Source of the DNA: Janthinobacterium sp. 61
GTDB taxonomy: Bacteria; Pseudomonadota; Gammaproteobacteria; Burkholderiales; Burkholderiaceae_D
NCBI RefSeq assembly: GCF_002846335.1
Contig: NZ_PJMQ01000001.1
Coordinates: 4,154,001-4,218,000 of the forward strand
Reading direction: 5' to 3'
DNA: 64,000 nucleotides
This document shows, one piece after another, positions 9,048-18,508 of this stretch (within the stretch, counting starts at the first letter, position 1; each line of letters opens with the position of its first letter). The notes under the pieces were generated by a model. It did not search any database. It was not told the origin of the DNA and saw nothing but the letters and a program-made list of their open reading frames with translations. The translations under genes and the position numbers were made by a program.

Positions 9048-9836
9048 ATGGATTGCACCTCCCCCGCCTTTCAGGAATTGCTGCCCGTCACGGCGCGCGC
9101 CATGGCGCTGGCCGTCGACTATGCGCATGGCCACGTGATTTCGGTGCACCGCCACACGCATGCGCAATTGCTGTATGCCATCGAGGGCGTGATGACCATC
9201 GAGGCGCAGGGCGGGCGCTGGGTGGTGCCGCCCACGCGCGGCGTGTGGCTGCAGCCCGGCATCGCGCACCAGGTGCGCATGAGCGGCGCCGTCAAGATGC
9301 GCACCGTCTTCATCGATTGCGCCAGCTCACCGCTGCTGCCGCGCCACAGTTGTGTGCTCGACATCAGTCCCCTGCTACGGCAATTGATCGTGGCGGCCGT
9401 CGACATCGCGCCCGATTTCACGGAAGGCAGCCGCGACTGGCATCTCCTGCAATTGCTGTTGCACGAGCTCGATAGCCTGCCTGTGCTGCCCCTGTATCTG
9501 CCGCTGCCCTCTGATGCGCGCCTGCGCGGCATTTGCGCGCGACTGATGGCACAGCCAGGCGAACAGCAGACGGTGGCGCACTGGGCACAGGAACTGGCGA
9601 TCACCGAGCGCAGCCTGCACCGATTGTTCCAGAAACAAACGGGCATGCGCTTTGGCCAGTGGCGCCAGCAGGCACGCCTGCTGCGTGCTCTGGAACAACT
9701 GGCGCGCGGCAGCAAGGTCATCGACGTTGCCATGGACAATGGCTACACGAGCCAGAGCGCGTTTACCGCCATGTTCAAGAAGCATTTCGGCACCACGCCA
9801 ACCGCGTTTTACCAGGCAAAAGTCATCGCGGCTTAA
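9048..9836 (+). CDS. AraC-family transcriptional regulator with cupin sensor domain
   Basis: A 262-residue regulator. The N-terminal part (about residues 25-105) is a cupin-like effector domain (HRHTHAQLLYAIEGVMTIEA, then PPTRGVWLQPGIAHQV), and the C-terminal part (about 160-260) has two helix-turn-helix motifs ending in the family signature YTSQSAFTAMFKKHFGTTPTAF. It probably controls the divergent EamA-type transporter gene. It belongs to the short AraC subgroup of which a second member lies at 33178. No obvious ribosome site is visible ahead of the ATG. Confidence 0.9.
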   Translation: MDCTSPAFQELLPVTARAMALAVDYAHGHVISVHRHTHAQLLYAIEGVMTIEAQGGRWVVPPTRGVWLQPGIAHQVRMSGAVKMRTVFIDCASSPLLPRHSCVLDISPLLRQLIVAAVDIAPDFTEGSRDWHLLQLLLHELDSLPVLPLYLPLPSDARLRGICARLMAQPGEQQTVAHWAQELAITERSLHRLFQKQTGMRFGQWRQQARLLRALEQLARGSKVIDVAMDNGYTSQSAFTAMFKKHFGTTPTAFYQAKVIAA

Positions 9837-9952
9837 AAAAAATGCTGCTATGCATCAATAATCATGGGCGATAAGCGCCGCTCTTGTTATCATCGCAAGC
9901 CTTATCGCACCGCGCCCATCCTGGCAGCGGTGTTGACCTCAATCACACCACC

Positions 9953-10552
9953 ATGACACAGAATTTCTTCCAGACATTTATCCTGCTCTTGCTTGTCACC
10001 GATCCGTTCGGCAACGTTTCCCTGTTCGTCAATGCCCTGAAACGGGTACCGGTCGAGCGGCGCTGGAAAGTCGTGGTGCGCGAGTGCATGATCGCCTTCG
10101 GCATCTTGCTGCTGTTCATGTTCTTCGGCCGCCATTTCCTGAACGCCTTGCAATTGTCGGAAGTGGCGCTGCGCATCGGCGGCGGCGTGATCCTGTTCCT
10201 GATCGCCATGCGCATGGTGTTTCCGCAGCCCAATGCGGGCAATAGCGACCACGAGATGGGGGGCGAACCGTTCATCGTGCCGCTGGCCATCCCCGCGCTG
10301 GCCGGCCCGTCGGCGCTGGCCACGGTGCTGCTGTTTTCCTCGCATGAAATGAACGACGTCATCGCCCACGTGGCGGGGCTGACGGCCGTGGCCGTCGTCT
10401 GGCTGGCCGTCTTCCTGTGCGCCGAACGCTTGCAGCGGGCGCTCGGTCCTAGGGTCATGACAGCGTTCGAGCGCCTGATGGGCTTGATCTTGACGGCGAT
10501 GGCCATTGAAATGTTACTCGCCGGCATACGCGCGTTTTTGAAATCCGTTTAA
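9953..10552 (+). CDS. MarC family membrane protein
   Basis: A 199-residue integral membrane protein with six predicted helices. The family pattern is visible: a start with LLVTDPFGNVSLFVN, the RIGGGVILFLIAMRMVF helix, and the FIVPLAIPALAGPSALATVLL signature that names the group. MarC/YhgN proteins are inner-membrane proteins of unsettled function and were once linked to multiple antibiotic resistance without firm proof. The ATG at 9953 gives the family's usual length; a longer frame from 9884 adds 23 residues that do not look coding. No clear ribosome site is visible. It is followed after 31 bases by the DinB gene on the same strand. Confidence 0.88.
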   Translation: MTQNFFQTFILLLLVTDPFGNVSLFVNALKRVPVERRWKVVVRECMIAFGILLLFMFFGRHFLNALQLSEVALRIGGGVILFLIAMRMVFPQPNAGNSDHEMGGEPFIVPLAIPALAGPSALATVLLFSSHEMNDVIAHVAGLTAVAVVWLAVFLCAERLQRALGPRVMTAFERLMGLILTAMAIEMLLAGIRAFLKSV

Positions 10553-10583
10553 CATTGTCATTCATCCACTGAAGGAGTCCAGC

Positions 10584-11129
10584 ATGAGCCGTTGCGCCCA
10601 CCTTTGCCTGATGGCCGATTACAACCAGTGGATGAACGCCAAGGTCTATGCAGCGGCCGCCAGCCTTCCTCCCGGCGAGCTGGAGCGCGAGCGGGGCGCC
10701 TTTTTCGGCTCCCTGCTGGCCACCCTGAACCACGTGATGGTGGGCGATACCCTGTGGCTGCAGCGCTACGCCCAGCACCCGGCCCGCTTTCCCCTGCTCG
10801 ACCCCATCCGCGCCATCACGCCGCCCGCCTCGCTCACGCACCCGCTGTTTGCGGCCGAAGATTTTGCCGCCATGCACGCACACCGGCTGTGGCTGGACCA
10901 GCTCATCGTCGACTGGGTCGCCTCGATCACGGAAGCCGACCTGGACCATTTGCTCGACTACCGCAACAGCAAGGGACCGAACCGGCGCGAGTTTTTCAGC
11001 CTGCTCATGCATTTCTTCAACCACCAGACCCATCACCGGGGCCAGGCCAGCACCCTGCTATCGCAAGCGGGCGTGGACATCGGCGACACGGATTTACTGT
11101 TTCGCATCCCCAACCATATCGAGGACTGA
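10584..11129 (+). CDS. DinB family protein
   Basis: A 181-residue protein with the DinB four-helix bundle. Metal-binding histidines typical of the family are visible: a histidine in the second helix (TLNHVMVGDTLWL) and the C-terminal HFFNHQTHHRGQ motif. The superfamily includes thiol-dependent S-transferases and damage-inducible proteins, so a metal-dependent transferase or hydrolase is possible, substrate unknown. The start is marked by AAGGAG six to seven bases upstream. Its 3' end overlaps the end of the MFS transporter gene on the other strand by 36 bases. Confidence 0.88.
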   Translation: MSRCAHLCLMADYNQWMNAKVYAAAASLPPGELERERGAFFGSLLATLNHVMVGDTLWLQRYAQHPARFPLLDPIRAITPPASLTHPLFAAEDFAAMHAHRLWLDQLIVDWVASITEADLDHLLDYRNSKGPNRREFFSLLMHFFNHQTHHRGQASTLLSQAGVDIGDTDLLFRIPNHIED

Positions 11130-12284
11130 CGACGGGCGGTACAGCCACGCCTTGAACAAAATCAAGGCCAGCGCCAAGGCACCCAGCAGCGCACCGCACG
11201 CCAGCGCGCCCTGCATGCCATAGCAGGCGATGGCCATGCCGCCGGCCAGCGCGCCCACTGTCACGCCCAGGTTGATGGCGGCGATGTACACGCCGATGGC
11301 AAACGCAGGCGCCTCGCGCGCTTCGCTGCTGAGCCACACTTGCGTGACGATCAAGCCGCTCGTGTGCGCGGCACCCCAGAACAGCAGCAAGACGGCCAAC
11401 GCCGCCCAGCCGATACCGCTGCCCGCATACTGGTACAGCAGCCAGTACGCCAGCCCCAGCAGCACGGGCTGCAGCAAGACCGTGCGCAGCACGTGCGTGC
11501 CCAGCTGGCGCCCCGCGAACAGATTGCCCGCCACGCCGCCCACGCCAAACACCACCAGCGCCAGCCCCGTCTGGCGCGCCGACAGGCCCGCTTCCTGCTG
11601 CAGATACGCGGCCGCATACGCATACACGGCAAACATGGCGGCAAAGACAAATACGGCGGCGGCAATCGTCAGCCACAGCGCGGGCTTGCGCAGCACGGCC
11701 AATTGGCGGCCATACGCCATCGGCGCTTGCTGCGGCGTGTCCGGCAAGAACAGACATAGCCCCAGCGCCGCCAGGACATTCACCAGCGCGCAGGCAAGGA
11801 ACGATGCCTCGTAGCCATACTGGGCGGCGATCCACGTCGTCAACGGGATACCCAGCACCATGCCCATGCTGGTGCCCGTGAACGCATGCGCGCCGGCCCG
11901 CGCCGATTGCTGCGGCGGATACAGGGCGGCGGCGGCCACCATGGCCAGCGAGAAATACACAGGGTGGAACAGGGCCGGCACGATGCGCAACGCCAGCAGC
12001 ACCTCGAAGCGGGGCGCATACGCTGAGGCCACGCTGGCCAGCGCGAACACCAGTAGGGAAACCACCAGCACGCGCTTGCGGCGCCAGCGCGTGGCCAGCA
12101 GCACGAGGAAAGGCCCACCCACGGCAATCACCAGGGCGAACAGACTCACCAGCGATCCCGCCTGCGCCGCCGTCACGCCGTAGCGCTGCATGATCATCGG
12201 CAAGATGCCCACCACGCCAAATTCGATGCAATACACGCCGAACAGGCCCAGCGCGAGGAAGACGATCGGGTGCGGACGCGTCAT
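11094..12284 (-). CDS. MFS transporter (drug or sugar efflux type)
   Basis: A 396-residue permease with twelve predicted helices. It starts with the family-typical FLALGLFGVYCIEFGVVGILPMI segment and has an RRKRVL loop between helices 2 and 3, as in DHA1 efflux pumps such as AraJ/SotB-like proteins. The ATG at 12284 follows AAGGAAA and overlaps the stop codon of the preceding serine-hydrolase gene in the sequence ATGA (12281-12284), so the two genes are translationally coupled. The substrate is probably related to whatever the hydrolase acts on. Its 3' end overlaps the DinB gene. Confidence 0.9.
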   Translation of the reverse strand: MTRPHPIVFLALGLFGVYCIEFGVVGILPMIMQRYGVTAAQAGSLVSLFALVIAVGGPFLVLLATRWRRKRVLVVSLLVFALASVASAYAPRFEVLLALRIVPALFHPVYFSLAMVAAAALYPPQQSARAGAHAFTGTSMGMVLGIPLTTWIAAQYGYEASFLACALVNVLAALGLCLFLPDTPQQAPMAYGRQLAVLRKPALWLTIAAAVFVFAAMFAVYAYAAAYLQQEAGLSARQTGLALVVFGVGGVAGNLFAGRQLGTHVLRTVLLQPVLLGLAYWLLYQYAGSGIGWAALAVLLLFWGAAHTSGLIVTQVWLSSEAREAPAFAIGVYIAAINLGVTVGALAGGMAIACYGMQGALACGALLGALALALILFKAWLYRPSSVLDMVGDAKQ

Positions 12285-13462
12285 CGCATTTCCTTGGCGC
12301 CATACACTGCCTGGCACAGTTCCATCACGAACGGCCCCGCCATGCCTTCCAATGCCGTATTCGTGAACGCCACCACGGACAGCTCTTGCGCAGGGTCAAC
12401 AAACCATGAGTGGCCATACGTGCCGCCCATGCGCCAGCTGCCCACGGACTCCGGCGTGGTGGCGGCAAGCGGATCCGTCAGTACCGTAAATCCCAGGCCG
12501 AAGCCACGACCGGGCCAGAACGGCAAGTCGAAGCCGCCCGTCTGGCTTTCGCCCATCTGGCGCGCCAGCGCCGGTGGCAACAGCGGTGCGCCACCCAGCC
12601 GCAAGGTTTCCAGCAGGCGCATGAAGTCAGGGGCAGAACCGACCATGCCGGCGCCACCGGATGGGTAGGCCTGCGCATCGCGGGCGCGGGCAGGCGACAA
12701 GGTAAAACCTGCCATGCCATCGAGAAACGGCAGATGGTCCTCCCCTTCGTCCAGCAAACGGCGCGGCCGGGATTCTACCGCTGCGCGGTCCGCATAGGCC
12801 ACGGCCAGGCGCGCCGAATCGGTAGCCAAAAATCCCGTATCGCGCATGGCCAGCGGCGCCGTCACCAGGTGTTCCACGGCTTGCGCCAGCGGCAAACCAG
12901 TCACCGCTTCGATCACGGCGCCCAGCACGTCGGTGGCGATCGAATAGGCCCAGCGCTCGCCCGGCGCATACGCCAGCGGCACGGTGGCCAGGCGGCGCAG
13001 ATTGTCTGCCAGGCTCATGCGGGAAGCATCCATGCCGTCCGACACGCCCGCCTGCGCATACGCGCCGCCGGGCGGCTGGAAAAAGCCGTAATCGAGCCCG
13101 GCCGTGTGCGTGAGCGGATGCCGCACGGTCATCGCCGCCACGGCGCCGTCCGGCTGGCGCGGCGCAAAATACGGTAGCCAGCGCGCCACCGGGTCGTCCA
13201 GCCCCAGGCGATCCTGTCCCACCAGCGCCAGCGCGGCTGTGGAGACGATGGGTTTGCTGACGGACGCCAGGCGAAAGACGGCATCCTCGCGCATGGGCGT
13301 GCCCGCTTCGCGGTCCAGGTAGCCGGCCGCGCGGCGATACACATCCTGGCCACGCTGGCGCACCAGCACCACGGCGCCCACCAGGCGCTGCTGGCGCAAA
13401 ACAAAGTCCAGCAGAGGATCGATGCGTGCGGACAAGGCCGCGGGAGAAAAGGGAGAAGTCAT
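12281..13462 (-). CDS. Serine hydrolase, beta-lactamase class C / EstB-like family
   Basis: A 393-residue cytoplasmic-looking protein (no signal peptide). The serine nucleophile lies in S-V-S-K (residues 67-70, within LASVSKPIVS), the second active-site tyrosine in AYSIATD (Tyr173), and the third motif is GGTYGHSWFVDP near the C-terminus instead of KTG, as in EstB-type esterases. The family contains carboxylesterases and D-amino-acid amidases as well as lactamases; without a signal peptide an esterase or amidase is more likely than periplasmic resistance. It is the first gene of a coupled pair with the MFS transporter and is divergent from the LysR-type gene at 13582. Confidence 0.9.
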   Translation of the reverse strand: MTSPFSPAALSARIDPLLDFVLRQQRLVGAVVLVRQRGQDVYRRAAGYLDREAGTPMREDAVFRLASVSKPIVSTAALALVGQDRLGLDDPVARWLPYFAPRQPDGAVAAMTVRHPLTHTAGLDYGFFQPPGGAYAQAGVSDGMDASRMSLADNLRRLATVPLAYAPGERWAYSIATDVLGAVIEAVTGLPLAQAVEHLVTAPLAMRDTGFLATDSARLAVAYADRAAVESRPRRLLDEGEDHLPFLDGMAGFTLSPARARDAQAYPSGGAGMVGSAPDFMRLLETLRLGGAPLLPPALARQMGESQTGGFDLPFWPGRGFGLGFTVLTDPLAATTPESVGSWRMGGTYGHSWFVDPAQELSVVAFTNTALEGMAGPFVMELCQAVYGAKEMR

Positions 13463-13581
13463 GGCTAGCCTTTCAAATGGTCAAGCTGCCAAGGTAAGGC
13501 AGGCGCGATCAAAGAAAAATGGGCTATAGTTTCTGTCTGTGCGGACGCTGGCATCCGCAATCAATGGTGACAAGGAACGAC

Positions 13582-14472
13582 ATGGATAACCTGGCGGGAT
13601 TCACGGCCTTCGTGCAGGCAGCGGAAACGCGCAGTTTCGTGGCGGCAGGCAGGGTGCTTGGCATTTCCGCCTCGGCCGTGGGCAAGAGCATCGCGCGGCT
13701 GGAAGAGCGGCTGGGCGTGCGCCTGTTTCACCGCAGCACGCGCAGCATCGCGCTGACCAGCGAAGGCACGGTGTTTCTCGAACGCTGCCGGCGCATCCTG
13801 GGCGAGATCGAAGCGGCGGAGCTGGAGTTATCCAATAGCAAGAGCGCGCCGCAAGGCCGGCTGCGCGTCAGCCTGCCTTTGGTCGGTAGCTTGCTCAACC
13901 CTGTGCTGGCCGCGTTCGCATGCGCCTATCCGCAGGTGGAACTCGACCTCGATTTCAGCGACCGCCGGGTCGATGTGATCGAAGAGGGCTACGACGCCGT
14001 GGTGCGCGCGGGAGAGAGCGCCGACAGCCGTTTGATGAGCCGCCAGCTGGGCCAGTTCCAGCTCCAGTTGGTGGCCGCGCCCGCCTATCTGGCGCAGCAC
14101 GGCACGCCGGAGCTGCCGGCCGACCTGCTGCTCCATACTTGCCTGCTGTACAAATTTCCCAGTAGTGGCAAGGTCGAGGCCTGGCCCCTGCCCGAGTGGC
14201 CAGCCCTGCACGCGGCGGGCTTGCCGGCTGTGCTGAACTGCAACAATGTGGACACCTTGCTGCACTTTGCCGAAAGCGGCCTGGGCATCGCCGCCCTGCC
14301 CGACTTTGCCGTGCGCGCGGCACTGAGTACGGGCCGCTTGCAGCCGGTGCTGGACGCGCACCGCCAGCACGACGGTACCTTCCGCATCCTGTGGCCCAGC
14401 AGCCGCCACCTGACGCCGAAGCTGCGCGCCTTCATCGATTTCATGGCCACGCACGTGTTTCCCGAACGCTAA
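13582..14472 (+). CDS. LysR-family transcriptional regulator
   Basis: A 296-residue regulator. The N-terminal winged helix-turn-helix (residues 1-62) shows the family signature FVQAAETRSFVAAGRVLGIS followed by SAVGKSIARLEERLGVRLFHR, and the rest is a substrate-binding-like effector domain. It resembles the CrgA/DsdC-like subgroup that often controls neighbouring divergent genes. The ATG at 13582 follows AAGGAAC; a longer frame from 13519 lacks a ribosome site. It is divergent from the serine-hydrolase/MFS pair with 119 bases between, so it is the likely regulator of that operon. Confidence 0.92.
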   Translation: MDNLAGFTAFVQAAETRSFVAAGRVLGISASAVGKSIARLEERLGVRLFHRSTRSIALTSEGTVFLERCRRILGEIEAAELELSNSKSAPQGRLRVSLPLVGSLLNPVLAAFACAYPQVELDLDFSDRRVDVIEEGYDAVVRAGESADSRLMSRQLGQFQLQLVAAPAYLAQHGTPELPADLLLHTCLLYKFPSSGKVEAWPLPEWPALHAAGLPAVLNCNNVDTLLHFAESGLGIAALPDFAVRAALSTGRLQPVLDAHRQHDGTFRILWPSSRHLTPKLRAFIDFMATHVFPER

Positions 14473-14509
14473 TGTTTCCTGACGACGGCGCGCTCGTTGT
14501 TTCCACACG

Positions 14510-14536
14510 ACAACTTATTTAATTTGCTGCCGATTA
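14510..14536 (+). promoter_or_regulatory. Possible FliA (sigma-28) promoter ahead of chemoreceptor
   Basis: GCCGATTA at 14529-14536 differs from the sigma-28 -10 consensus GCCGATAA at one position. Eleven bases upstream lies ACAACTTA (14510-14517), matching the TAAAGTTT -35 element at four of eight positions with the correct spacing. It lies about 170 bases before the chemoreceptor start. Weak in the -35, so tentative. Confidence 0.3.
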
Positions 14537-14704
14537 TTTAACTTTTCGGGGACTTGATACAAGTTTTTGTATTGCAGTGCGGAATTTTGAGGAACAATTA
14601 CAGGCAGGCCGCCCTTACGTACTAACCCGTAGTGGCAAGGCATGACCGTGTCTGGTGCCTGGCCTGTCGACGTTCTCCCTCACTTCCGCACTACGAAAGC
14701 AATC

Positions 14705-16411
14705 ATGTCACTCACACAATTCAAAATCGGCACCCGTCTCGGAATCGGGTTTGCTGTCGTCCTCGGCCTGCTGGTGGCCGTCTTGCTTGTCGGCCTGTAT
14801 TCCATGGGGCAACTGAGCGCACGCACCCACGACATCGTGACCGACAAGAACGTCAAGATGGCCGCAGCCAACACCATGAGCGACAACGTGCGCAACATTA
14901 CCCTGGCGATCACCAGCGTGGTAGTGGCACCAACGGAAGCGCTGGTACAGGCGGAACTGGCAAAGATCGGTGAAGCGCGCAAGAAATACGGCGCCGCCAA
15001 GGAAACCTTGCAAAACAAAATCTCGACAGACAAGGAAAAGGCGCTGATGGCCGAACTGGACGCTGCCCTGAAATCGGGCGCGCCGCTGAACAACAAGGTC
15101 ATCGAGCTGCGCAATGCGGGCCAGACGGAAGAAGCGATCGCCTTTTTGACGCAGCAGGCGGCACCAAGTCTGAAGCGCGTGCTGGGCGCACTCGACAGCC
15201 TGGTCGCGTATGAAGGCGAGCAGGCGGCGCAAGCGGCAACGGAAGCCGAAACGCTGAGCACCAGCGCGCGCGCCTCCATGATTGTCCTGGGCAGCGTGGC
15301 CGTGCTGCTGGGCGCCTTTGTTGCCTGGATCATTACGCGCTCGATCACCCACCCCATCAATGCAGCAGTCAGCGTGGCCGAAACCGTGGCGTCCGGCGAC
15401 TTGTCTTCGCACATCGTCGTCAATTCCAGCGATGAAACGGGCCGCCTGCTGGGCGCCCTGAAAGCCATGAACGACAGTCTGTTGGGCGTAGTGGCGCAAG
15501 TGCGCCATGGCACGGATGCGATTTCCACGGCGTCGAGCGAAATTGCCGCCGGCAACCTCGACCTGTCGTCCCGCACGGAAGAGCAAGCCAGTTCGCTGGA
15601 AGAGACGGCGTCGGCCATGGAAGAACTGACTTCCACCGTGAAACAGAATGCGGACAACGCACGCCAGGCGAACCAACTGGCGAAAAGCGCGTCGGAAGTG
15701 GCCGTGCGCGGCGGCAGCATCGTCTCGCAAGTGGTCGACACCATGGGCACCATCAACGAATCGTCGAAGAAAATCGTCGACATTATCGGCGTCATCGATG
15801 GCATCGCCTTCCAGACCAACATTCTTGCCTTGAACGCGGCCGTGGAAGCGGCGCGCGCAGGCGAACAGGGCCGTGGCTTCGCCGTGGTGGCAACAGAGGT
15901 GCGCAACCTGGCGCACCGCTCGGCCTCGGCCGCCAAGGAAATCAAGGAACTCATCGCCGCCTCCGTCGCCAACGTGGACACGGGTTCGCGCCTCGTCAAC
16001 GAGGCGGGCCAGACCATGGGCGACATCGTCGACAGCATCGTGCGCGTGACCGACATCATGGGCGAAATCACGTCCGCCACGCACGAGCAAACCATCGGCA
16101 TCGAGCAGATCAACATGGCCATTGCGCAGATGGATGAAGTGACGCAGCAAAACGCAGCCCTGGTGGAAGAAGCGGCAGCCGCCTCGCAAAGCATGCAGGA
16201 GCAGGCAGGCGAACTGGCGCACGTGGTGGGCTTCTTCAAGACGGGCAACCAAGTCACCAGCACAGCCAAGCTGACGCCTGTGCGCGCGACGCCGGCAGCG
16301 CCAGCCATCGCACGCCCCGTGGCCCGCAAGGCACCCGTGCGCCAGGCCGTGGGCGCCGCACCGGCGCGCCGCAGCAATGCCGCTGCAGAGAGCGAATGGG
16401 AAGAGTTTTAA
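14705..16411 (+). CDS. Methyl-accepting chemotaxis protein, helical periplasmic sensor
   Basis: A 568-residue transducer. Membrane helix 1 is near residues 12-33, the periplasmic domain is helical and charged (four-helix bundle MCP type), membrane helix 2 is near residues 190-212, followed by HAMP and the signalling coiled coil with the conserved tip [24 protein letters not shown]. The protein ends in ESEWEEF after an Ala/Pro/Arg-rich linker, a CheR/CheB-tethering-type pentapeptide. The ATG at 14705 is chosen over one at 14642 because it gives the normal short cytoplasmic n-region; no strong ribosome site is visible for either. Ligand unknown. A possible FliA promoter lies upstream. Confidence 0.93.
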   Translation: MSLTQFKIGTRLGIGFAVVLGLLVAVLLVGLYSMGQLSARTHDIVTDKNVKMAAANTMSDNVRNITLAITSVVVAPTEALVQAELAKIGEARKKYGAAKETLQNKISTDKEKALMAELDAALKSGAPLNNKVIELRNAGQTEEAIAFLTQQAAPSLKRVLGALDSLVAYEGEQAAQAATEAETLSTSARASMIVLGSVAVLLGAFVAWIITRSITHPINAAVSVAETVASGDLSSHIVVNSSDETGRLLGALKAMNDSLLGVVAQVRHGTDAISTASSEIAAGNLDLSSRTEEQASSLEETASAMEELTSTVKQNADNARQANQLAKSASEVAVRGGSIVSQVVDTMGTINESSKKIVDIIGVIDGIAFQTNILALNAAVEAARAGEQGRGFAVVATEVRNLAHRSASAAKEIKELIAASVANVDTGSRLVNEAGQTMGDIVDSIVRVTDIMGEITSATHEQTIGIEQINMAIAQMDEVTQQNAALVEEAAAASQSMQEQAGELAHVVGFFKTGNQVTSTAKLTPVRATPAAPAIARPVARKAPVRQAVGAAPARRSNAAAESEWEEF

Positions 16412-16417
16412 GGGGTT

Positions 16418-18508
16418 TTAAGGGGTATTAAGGGCTGCGTCCGCCCCCGGCACGGCGAACAGCGCTGGCAAAGCCCGGTTCGCTTTCAGCGTTTGGCGCA
16501 AGTAGGCGTCCAATTGCGCTCCCGGTGCAGCTGGCGCCGGCCCGCCCAGATGCTGCTGCAGCAATTGTTCCAGCAGATACGCCGCAGCCTGGCGGTACAG
16601 GGGATGGCGCGGATTATGCCCTTCCTCGGGATCGACCAGCAGGCTGACTGGCTTGCCGGACAACTGTAACCGGGCCACATAATCCGTCACCGATGCGATC
16701 TGCACCGTGCTGTCTCTGGCGCCAGCCATGATCAGCAGCGGCTTGCCAACCTGGTCCGTGTGGCGTACGGGGGCGCCAGCCTCCAGCGTCCGCATGGCGA
16801 CGCCATCCTGCAAGTCCACACCCATATCCTGTAGACGCAGCGGCAATGCCTGGTCGCCGCCCGGCCCGCTGGCCATGGTGCGCAGGGTACGCGCGAAGTC
16901 GGGCGACGGTGCGATGGCCATGCCGAACTGAAACAGACTGGGCGTGTGTGTCAGCGCCAGCAGGGTCGCATAGCCGCCAAAGGAATGGCCGGCAATGGCC
17001 AGGCGTTGCCGGTCGCCCACACCCTGCCGCAGCAGCCAGCGCACGCCATCAACGATGTCGGCCTGTACGCGGCCGTTGCCCAGGTCGCCACCGGCCGCCG
17101 TCATGTAATGCAGGCCATAACCGACGGAAGCGCGGAAATTCGGCTGGAACACGGCGACACCGCGGTTCGCCAGCAATTGCACTAGTGGCGCGTAAGCGGC
17201 GTTGACCCGTTCCCACGGCCCGCCATGGACCAGCGTCAGCAGCGGCATCGACGCCGCTACCTTTCCGGGCGGCAAGGTCAGATATCCATGGACCAGCACG
17301 CCATCCGAGGCACGGTAGTGGATGGGGCTAGTCTGCGCCAGCTGGCCCGGCGGCAAAGGCTGGCCAGCCGCGCGCTGCACCTGCAGGATTTCGCGCGTGC
17401 TGCGACGGGCACTGTCGTACAGCCAGTAACGGTCATGGTTCAGGCGTGATCCGCTCTCGATCAGCAACAGTGTCGCCCCGCCTCGTGCCGCTTCGATGAA
17501 GACGCCTCCGTGCCCAAATTGCCGGTCAATATCAGCCACGGCACGGCGCGCCAACTGTGTCAGCCCGGCATGGTGCAGCATGGGCGATTCGAACAGGGCA
17601 AACAGCGGCGTACGCTGGTCCGCATCGCTGATCACCCGGCGGATATCTGCCAGGCCGGCGCGGTCGGCATGCACAACGCGACGCGTGCCTTGCACCAGAT
17701 CAATCTCCATCAGCGCGCTGCGGTCGCCATGCTGCGCCATGAGCATGCTCAGCCGGGAAGCATCAGGCGCGGCAGCCACCAGCGTGCAGTCATCGACGCG
17801 CTGGCAACGCAGCACCTCTTGCCAGCCCGCAGCCTGGCGACGCTGGATGCTACGCATGCCATCACTGGCGACGGTCATGGCAAAGCCCGGCCGACCCGTT
17901 GCGTCCAGCAGGAAACCGGAAAGCTGTTCGCCCTGGTACAACAGCTCGCGTTGGCCTTGCGTGTCCATGCGCTCCAGGCGATAGATACCGCTGGCCGCAG
18001 CGTAGCTTGCCATCAGCACATGGCGCGCGTGAGCGGCATCTGCGGGAAACAAGCGATGCTCGGCCCTGCCGTCAAAGGCGGCCAGCTTGTAGCTGCTGCC
18101 GTCGGCAACGGATACCACCGACACGCCGTCCGGCATGGCCAGGAACAGCGTGCTGCTGTCGCCGGACCAGAACAAGGCCACCTGCCCAGGCAAGGCCAGC
18201 AGGCGCCTGGCCACTTGCGTGCGGGTGTCGAGCACATGCAGGCTGGCTTTTGCCCCCTCGCCATCCAGATACGCTACCGACGCCCCGTCCGGCGACAGGT
18301 GTACCGCATGCAGACGCGGGCGACGCTCGAAGGCAGCACTGGGAATGCGCGGCGCTGGCGGCAGAGCGGCATTGCGAGCCAGCAATGGCGCCAACGTCAA
18401 GGTCGCCGTCACGGCAGCGGGTGCCGCCAGAGCCTGCGCCAGAGTCAAGCCAGCCGCCAGGGCCAGGACAGCGTGCCAGAGACAGTGCCGGTAGCCCAGG
18501 CCCATCAT
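16418..18508 (-). CDS. S9 family serine peptidase (prolyl oligopeptidase type), secreted
   Basis: A 696-residue protein with an N-terminal signal peptide (HAVLALAAGLTLAQALAA). Residues about 60-390 form a beta-propeller-like region with WD-type blades (LHAVHLSPDGASVAYLD), and about 400-650 an alpha/beta hydrolase. The catalytic triad is visible: Ser509 in GHSFGGYA, Asp599 in AGARDS and His631 in EEGHNPRHP. S9 enzymes cleave short peptides, often after proline or dipeptides; a periplasmic location is expected. The ATG at 18508 overlaps the stop of the preceding membrane-protein gene in ATGA (18505-18508), so it is the last gene of a coupled operon with a GntR-type regulator and an ABC ATPase. 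That suggests a role in handling an exported or toxic peptide. Confidence 0.9.
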   Translation of the reverse strand: MMGLGYRHCLWHAVLALAAGLTLAQALAAPAAVTATLTLAPLLARNAALPPAPRIPSAAFERRPRLHAVHLSPDGASVAYLDGEGAKASLHVLDTRTQVARRLLALPGQVALFWSGDSSTLFLAMPDGVSVVSVADGSSYKLAAFDGRAEHRLFPADAAHARHVLMASYAAASGIYRLERMDTQGQRELLYQGEQLSGFLLDATGRPGFAMTVASDGMRSIQRRQAAGWQEVLRCQRVDDCTLVAAAPDASRLSMLMAQHGDRSALMEIDLVQGTRRVVHADRAGLADIRRVISDADQRTPLFALFESPMLHHAGLTQLARRAVADIDRQFGHGGVFIEAARGGATLLLIESGSRLNHDRYWLYDSARRSTREILQVQRAAGQPLPPGQLAQTSPIHYRASDGVLVHGYLTLPPGKVAASMPLLTLVHGGPWERVNAAYAPLVQLLANRGVAVFQPNFRASVGYGLHYMTAAGGDLGNGRVQADIVDGVRWLLRQGVGDRQRLAIAGHSFGGYATLLALTHTPSLFQFGMAIAPSPDFARTLRTMASGPGGDQALPLRLQDMGVDLQDGVAMRTLEAGAPVRHTDQVGKPLLIMAGARDSTVQIASVTDYVARLQLSGKPVSLLVDPEEGHNPRHPLYRQAAAYLLEQLLQQHLGGPAPAAPGAQLDAYLRQTLKANRALPALFAVPGADAALNTP

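Noticed and set aside
14680..16377. Long minus-strand frames opposite the chemoreceptor
   Set aside because: Shadow of a bona fide MCP; Ser/Ala/Arg-rich product with no ribosome site.
16405..16440. Short T/A/G-rich tandem pattern between two stop codons
   Set aside because: Two or three copies of TTTTAAGGGG only; too short and simple to interpret, and no T-run for a terminator.
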